In this document: positions 55,124 to 60,481 of the stretch, piece by piece
Position numbering within the stretch: position 1 is the stretch's first letter
Layout of the letters: each line of letters opens with the position of its first letter
Source of the DNA: Bondarzewia mesenterica
Lineage: Eukaryota; Basidiomycota; Agaricomycetes; Russulales; Bondarzewiaceae
Assembly (NCBI GenBank): GCA_004802705.1
Contig: SGPL01000159.1
Coordinates: 1-60,481, forward strand
DNA length: 60,481 nucleotides
Reading direction: 5' to 3'
Made by a program: the position numbers and the translations under genes
Notes under the pieces: generated by a model
What the model saw: the letters and a program-made list of their open reading frames with translations, nothing else
Told to the model about the DNA's origin: nothing
The model's database searches: none

Positions 55124-57023
55124 TCAAGCACGGTAACGGTCGGCAACGTCGTCTGCCATCGAACCCTCGCTCTCGCTCTCAGAGCTGGAAGCCTCGGCCT
55201 TGGCAGATCTCGACGACCCGAGCGGAATGGTGGCAGTCTGGAAAGGATTCCCCGGCAAGACGCTGAAACTGATGCTCGTCCCGTAGCCCGTGGTCCCATC
55301 TTCGTACATCTTCCGAGCGGATTCATATTCGAGCTTCTCCTGCTCGGCCTGCGCGAGAAACGGCTATCCGAAATCGGGTCAGCGCGCTGGGTGCAAATGA
55401 TATCAGAGCGCGCGCACCTTGCGTTCGTCATCTGTCATCGAGCGCCATTTTCCGGCAGCCAGGACACTCTGCTTGGTCGTCTCCGTCTCGTCACCAAACA
55501 CGTCCTTCACGAGTACGGGGTCCGATCGTATCCTCTGCAAGAACATGAAGTACGCGCTCAGGGGCTTCTTCGGCGCATTGGGATCCTTGATGTTGCCCTT
55601 CCGCGATTTTCCGGCCTTGCGTTGCGCAGCGCGGAACGTGTTCTCGCGCTTGATGTCTTCAGGAGTCAGAGAGCTCATGTACGCGAGGTACTCTCGCTCC
55701 CGGATTTCCTTCATGGCCTGAGAACGCCGCTTGTAAGGCTGTGTGTGCGTCGACATCAGCCGTCGACTGCGGACTGGAACGGGACACGTACCTCTTTCTC
55801 AGCGTTGCTGAGCTGTGCATACTCGATGCCGGCTTCCTTGGCGGCCTGCGCGACGTTCAGCTTGCGGGTATTGGAGGCTTGGTGTCTCTGGATCCAGTCG
55901 GTAAAGTAGAGCTGCCATGCGGAAGGTGCTAATTTGGGAGGCTTGAGGTGCGACTTCTGAGGAGCTGTAACGTGGCCATTTGTCAGTCATGACGGTCGTG
56001 GCAAGGGGCGCTTCACTCACACGTCTCGCCTGTCCGCGGCCTGTCGTTAATGTCATAGGGCGTCGGGCGAAGCTCGACTTTCCTCTTCCTGCGGACGGTG
56101 GCGTCCGGATCGTCGCCTAAGCCCGCCGATTCGGCCCGCCGACTGTAATGCCGAGCTAAACTGGGCGTGCGAGACTGGACGCCCGAGGGCGCGCTAGACG
56201 ATTGAAAGACGTGCGCCAGGGGGATGGAGCTCCTTCGGCTTCGCTGCCGCTGTGTCGCGTAGTGGTCCTCGGACGATAGCGGGGAGTGGGGCGGGTGGAG
56301 CAAAGAAGGCGGAGGGGAGGCGACGGGACGGTTGGGATTCCACAAGTCTAGAGCCCACGATGGCTGTGAGATCTGCGGGGGGGAGATGGAGGCGACGGGG
56401 GCGTCAGACAGGGTTCCATCCATGGACCTTGACAGCGGATGTAAGGCGGGATGGTCCGCGGGCGGGGAGAACGGCTCCGCCTTTGCGAGGAAGAGAGGGC
56501 TATCTTGGTACGAGACGAAGGAGGCGGCGGCCTGCGCGCTACCCTCGAAGGACGGAATGGCGATGGGAGAGGACGACGGCGCCAGGGAAGCAAAGTCTTC
56601 GTCGACTAGCCAGTTGGAGATATAGCGACTGGAGTCGTCAAAGTCGGACAGGGAGGAAGGCATGTCGGCGGCGAAGGCGGCAAAGGCGTTGGGGCTGAAG
56701 CTGGGGTCTTGGGGGGTGGAATAGTCGAGCTGACTGCAGGGAGACGCGGGGGATGCGGAGAAGCTGGGGAGGGAGGCGGGAGATGGAAAGCCGTTGATGG
56801 AGTCCCACGAGAAGGGGAGGGAGGGGTCGTGCCGCTGAGGGTCGTCGATATCTAGCGGGCCGAAAATCATGTGGTCCGAGTCAAAGTTGGGGATGGAACG
56901 GGGGAAGGCGTCGTCGTCGAAAGAGATGAGAGGGGACGCGTCCTTCATGGAGGCATCGTCTGGGTGGACAAAGGGAGAAGAGGCGGAGGGGTGTGGGCGG
57001 GACAGGGAAGGGAAGTGATGCAT
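55124..57023 (-). CDS. Two-HMG-box protein resembling Coprinopsis Exp1
   Basis: Exon 1 (57023-56021) encodes 334 mostly Ser/Pro-rich residues with a basic VRRKRKVEL segment. Exons 55964-55792, 55738-55418 and 55364-55124 encode two HMG boxes: the first from APSAWQLYFTDWIQRHQ to YLAYMSSLTPEDIKR, the second from DPNAPKKPLSAYFMFLQRIR to KPFLAQAEQEKLEYE. An acidic Ser/Glu tail follows. Two HMG boxes in this arrangement recall Exp1, required for cap expansion and autolysis in Coprinopsis cinerea. The homology call is from memory of the family. The start at 57023 is chosen because a TATA box lies 61 nt upstream. An earlier in-frame ATG (57197) precedes that box. Exon 4 contains one surplus base (GGG at 55319-55321). 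Without it the conserved tail reads on normally. Confidence 0.7.
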
Positions 57024-57083
57024 ATGGGAAGAGGGTGGAAGCGTCGGGGGGATATGACGGAGAGGGAAGCGGGGAGGGCTCGC

Positions 57084-57093
57084 GTTATATAGG
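57084..57093 (-). promoter_or_regulatory. TATA box of the Exp1-like gene
   Basis: On the minus strand CCTATATAAC lies 61 nt before the ATG at 57023, followed by a C/T-rich leader. Its place inside the longer open frame argues that translation starts at 57023, not 57197. Confidence 0.55.
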
Positions 57094-57702
57094 CAGGGAG
57101 GGCGGTGGCAGCGTGACGGGGCAAGGACATGGTCGCAGGGGGCCTTTGTGGTGAATTTAAGAAGGAGACAAGAAAGCGGTCTTCGAAACGGATCCATTGC
57201 TGTACCTAGGTGGGGGACTGACTCGGGATGACTGGAATCAGCGCAAAGTTGGCAAAGTGCGAGCCGGGGGAGCTGGCGGAGACCTGCACTGGGGCGCATC
57301 GAACGCGTGCACAGCAGAGCAGCAGGTTCTCGTCGTTGCCTTATCGAGAAGTCGATGCGCGCGCGATCCTGTTTTTCAGGTCAAATGAGAAGCCGAGAGT
57401 CGCTGATGGGGGCTCCTGATGGCGGCTTGATTCGCTGTCTGCCCGGCGTTGACCCCCGCGTTCGCTCGGTTCGCTCGCGGCTGCCGGCCCTAAACTCCCC
57501 ACCAATCCGGCAACTGCGTCCCCGCCCTCGGGATCCTATTGTGCACAGCCACGCCCTCTCTGGAAGGTGCCCGACGCGCAGAGGCGCTGATGCATACTGA
57601 CTGACTCGCGGCGCACACACGCGCATTCGCTGACATTGGAAGGTCGCATTCAAATTCTCAGACATTCAATTTCATTTCCCCAGCATCTTTCCAACGCTCC
57701 CA

Positions 57703-58338
57703 TCACAGCACAACAACGAATTCCGACGTCTGGTATCGGGGATTGTTGTAAACGCTCTTGCCCGCCTGAATCAAGCGCACACACCGGCCCAGCCTCCGTC
57801 AGTCTTCCGTCCACGCGCTCCAGACCGCGATGACTCACCTCCCAGTCCTTCACGTCCTTCATGATCTCCCGTTCCCTCCCCACTGCCGCCTGTTGCCGCC
57901 GGTACGCGTCGCGGTCCCCCTCAGCCAGCAGCAGGGGAATAAGATGGATGCGAGACCACGTCTTTTCGCGCTGCAGCTCTCTGCGTAGGACCATCTATAT
58001 CAGTCTTCCTTCCTTATTCTGCCGTGGGCCATCTGCGCGGGACCTCCGACGCGCGATAAGACGTCTGCGGCATCGCGCGGCCGGATCCAGAGCCACGTTC
58101 CCCGTTGGGCGGGTGCCATCACTTGACACGTTCCGCGTCCCGCTGACCCACAGATTCGCCTTCACGGCGTGGAGTTCGGATGGCACACGCACCTCTTCTC
58201 CATGTTGCCCTTTCCCAGACGATAGAAGCCATACACGCAAACCGCCGTTACGCCGCCGAGAAGGACCAGTCCACTCGGTCCGCGCAATGGAAGGTTCCTC
58301 TTGTACTTGAGCGACTCGAACCCCCCCGCAGGGGGCAT
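57703..58338 (-). CDS. NADH dehydrogenase (complex I) subunit NDUFA13/GRIM-19
   Basis: An accessory subunit of mitochondrial complex I with one membrane helix. Exons (minus) 58338-58193, 57980-57839 and 57765-57703 give 116 residues from MPPAGGFE. The family marks are FESLKYKRNLPLRGPSG, the helix LVLLGGVTAVCVYGFYRLG, KGNMEKRELQREKTWSRIHL, IPLLLAEGDRDAYRR and EIMKDVKDWE followed by GKSVYNNPRY. Intron 1 is unusually long here (212 nt). Homologues normally begin a few residues earlier with Gln-Asp before MPP. An upstream splice pair (58468 to 58343) would create exactly that Gln-Asp, but I see no in-frame ATG in the exon before it. The N-terminus is therefore uncertain. Confidence 0.88.
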
Positions 58339-59057
58339 ATCCCTGAGACCACAATCAGTCAGCCACAACAACGGCGCGCAGAGCGTCCACGCACTGTCTG
58401 TAGGGTGTAGACACTGTTCGAAATGTCCATCAGCTCTGTTCGTGCGAGATCCGCGTGGCGGTACTCACTGGCAAACTCGCAGCTCGAAAGGTAAAGGCAG
58501 CACGCCCTGGACCGACAACTGTTGCACTTGGGCGTCTGCCTGCCCTATAGAACGTCATCACGTGATCCGCGGATCTGGATCTGGAGGGCGCCCGAATTGA
58601 GGCGAGGATCCAACTTCAAGGGGTGAATGAGAACAATTCCATGATCAGTATCAATATTTGTTCGGTGAATTTTCATCATTACGGACGTGTCCTCGGACGA
58701 GATGGATCTTTCTATTGTTATTTCCAATGCATGGACACACAACGGCGTCCTGAGTCAAAATTCGAGTTCTGCCGCCCCAGCTGTTTGATTTCGCCAGCTC
58801 GTGATGTTCCGACATGACGAGAGGGTTGAAATGGGCAAGAGCTGTGCGGGGTGACGTTGTGCGCGCAAAGGCGAGTGTTCGTGCTCGGTGACTATAGTAT
58901 GAAGAAGCCAAAAGAGGAAGAGCAAATGATCGAGCGGGCGTTGAATGGCCCGTGGACTGCCAAATGTGAAAAACGTGGATTCACGCATTCGACTCGCAAT
59001 TGGATCGCCTTCCTTCGCTCTCTTCCGGCCGTCGTCCTTCTTTCTTGAACCACCATC
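58339..59057. other. Divergent intergenic region with no separate gene
   Basis: 719 bp between the NDUFA13 start and the INO80F-like start. The left 130-260 bases may contain a 5' exon of NDUFA13. Otherwise I see only short frames and no RNA gene. Confidence 0.4.
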
Positions 59058-60481
59058 ATGTCTCGTCATCCCTCCCCTGGTCCCTCCCATCCTCCCTCCC
59101 ATCCTCTCTTCCATACCAATCCCTCCCAGTCTTCCAATAGACAGAGATCGAAACCATATGCTACGGGCATTGCTGCCGGCGCTGAAGATGCCAAATACAA
59201 GGCCAAGTACAGGGATCTCAAGAAAAAGGTCAAGGAAATCGAGGCTGTGAGTCGACGTGTCCAACTCGCCTTTCGATAGACGTGCGCTCATGCTAAACTA
59301 AGGATAATGACAAACTCCACTTCAAAATGCTCCAAGCGAGGCGCAATATATCACGCATGAAAATAGAGAGAGCGTGAGCGCCCAAACAGCCTTTCTGACT
59401 CCACGTCGCGCTCATCGTGTCGTTAGTATTCTGTACGAACGCCTGTCAGGCCATCCTTCGCCCGCGAGCGCTTTCGAACGTCAAGGCGTACCCGTCGTCC
59501 ATGACGTCCACCCTCAAATGCAAGTTCCTGTGCCTCACGCGCCCCGAGGTCATCATTCCCCCCGAGACCCCCTCGAGCCGCAGTACATCGCCCTGGATCC
59601 CAACAATCATGCTGCGATCGAATATTACAGGGCTCACGGTGCAGCTATCCGCGTGGTGCCAGGTCCTGACGGCCAGTTCACCCACATCGCAGAGACCGTA
59701 GTCGGCCCTGGTATGGCTCCTTCTCCCAATGCCGTCCCCGTTCATCTTTCTCGACAGCCTTCTGCATATCCCCCTTCACGCGATGCGCGACAGCATAGTC
59801 TTCATCCCGTGCCTGCTGTCCCGACCATGCAACACATGGAACCGCCCCGTCCTCGGGAGCATGACCGATCCCACTCTCGCTCTAATCATTCTCAACCTCA
59901 ATCTCAATCGCACTCTCCCGCGGCCTCCTCTCAGTCTCATTCGCGCTCAAGATCTCGAGGTAACCATGCCTCGCATGTTTCTCAAGCACCCGTTCCTGGC
60001 TACCCTCACCCTCAACAATTGCTCATCGAAACGTTTCCACTAACTCACACTGAATCACAGCCGCCAGTTCCCTCTTTGGATAGGGGCACGTCGCGCCGTC
60101 CCGACATACACGAGCTCACACATTCCCCTGGGTACATGACACCCGGCCCGCCAGCACCTCCGTCACAAGTTCAGTCTCCCCCAATGTCTCATCCCCAATC
60201 CCCGGGCGCCAGAGGCAGCAGTCGCATACACAATCACCAGCGCATGGGACCAGGGACGAACATCAACAACATCGGCCAGCCGGAGCGCGAGCGGGACCGT
60301 GACGTTCGTGACAGGGAACGCGAGATCGAGTGGGAGCAGGAGAGGATGATGAAATTGAGGGAGATGGAGCTTGGCGGTGGACCTGCACGCGCCCCTTCCC
60401 CGCCTTTTGCGACGCAAGNCCGCCACGCGGCGGACCCGTACATCGACGAGCGCGAGCGCGGTGTTCCCCGCTCTCAGGAAG
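59058..60481 (+). CDS. INO80 complex subunit F-domain protein, cut by window end
   Basis: Exons 59058-59246, 59303-59373 and 59427 onward; the frame is still open at the last base, so the 3' part is missing. Residues about 48-95 form a charged helical segment, YKAKYRDLKKKVKEIEAEN then DKLHFKMLQARRNISRMKIERAILYERL. This matches the coiled domain of INO80 subunit F (TFPT-like) proteins, which help tether the chromatin remodeller. The rest is a long low-complexity tail rich in Pro, Ser, His and Arg, with an RERERDRDVRDRERE stretch. One base near 60419 is undetermined. A role in chromatin remodelling is inferred from the domain alone. Confidence 0.7.

Overview
The window is nuclear DNA of a filamentous basidiomycete, most likely an Agaricomycete (mushroom-forming fungus). 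Most genes are cut by many short introns (about 46-80 nt, GT..AG, several with CTAAC/CTAAT-like branch sites) and sit close together on both strands. The gene set is fungal: velvet factor, two-HMG-box protein resembling Exp1 of Coprinopsis, TRP-like channel, PAPS reductase and an agaricomycete-type kinase family. Exon joins below were derived by hand from reading frames and splice signals. No alignment or database search was run.

Layout. 1-4330 is gene-poor. 4331-15195 holds a TRP-like channel (+), a CNH-domain protein (-), an unrecognised protein with a hydrophobic tail (-) and NOP14 (+). 15493-24186 is a complete ATR/Mec1/Rad3 checkpoint kinase with about 25 introns. YAF9 (-), COX7 (+), COA3 (+) and an ankyrin-PH-FFAT-ORD oxysterol-binding protein (+) follow to 31313. 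A compact RNase III/dsRBD gene (-) ends at about 32.9 kb.

33-44 kb is the accessory part. It is a tandem segmental array of three protein-kinase-like genes (-), one of them broken. Between them lie decayed copies of the 3' half of MET16, and in two intervals a short orphan gene on the opposite strand. The intact MET16 (43556-44588) borders the array and looks like the source of the remnants.

45-60.5 kb is dense and conserved: GCS1-type ArfGAP (-), a velvet regulator with a very long internal insertion (+), a large mitochondrial PPR protein (-), a GNAT acetyltransferase (+), the Exp1-like HMG-box gene (-), complex I subunit NDUFA13 (-), and the start of an INO80F-domain gene that runs off the window (+).

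Themes. Mitochondrial respiration recurs (COX7, COA3, PPR, NDUFA13). Chromatin and checkpoint genes are ATR, YAF9, INO80F-like and the HMG protein. Two candidate developmental regulators (velvet, Exp1-like) lie within 10 kb. A few gene models need either a marginal intron or a one-base indel. One case, in the Exp1-like gene, has no splice solution and probably marks a sequence error or a real mutation.
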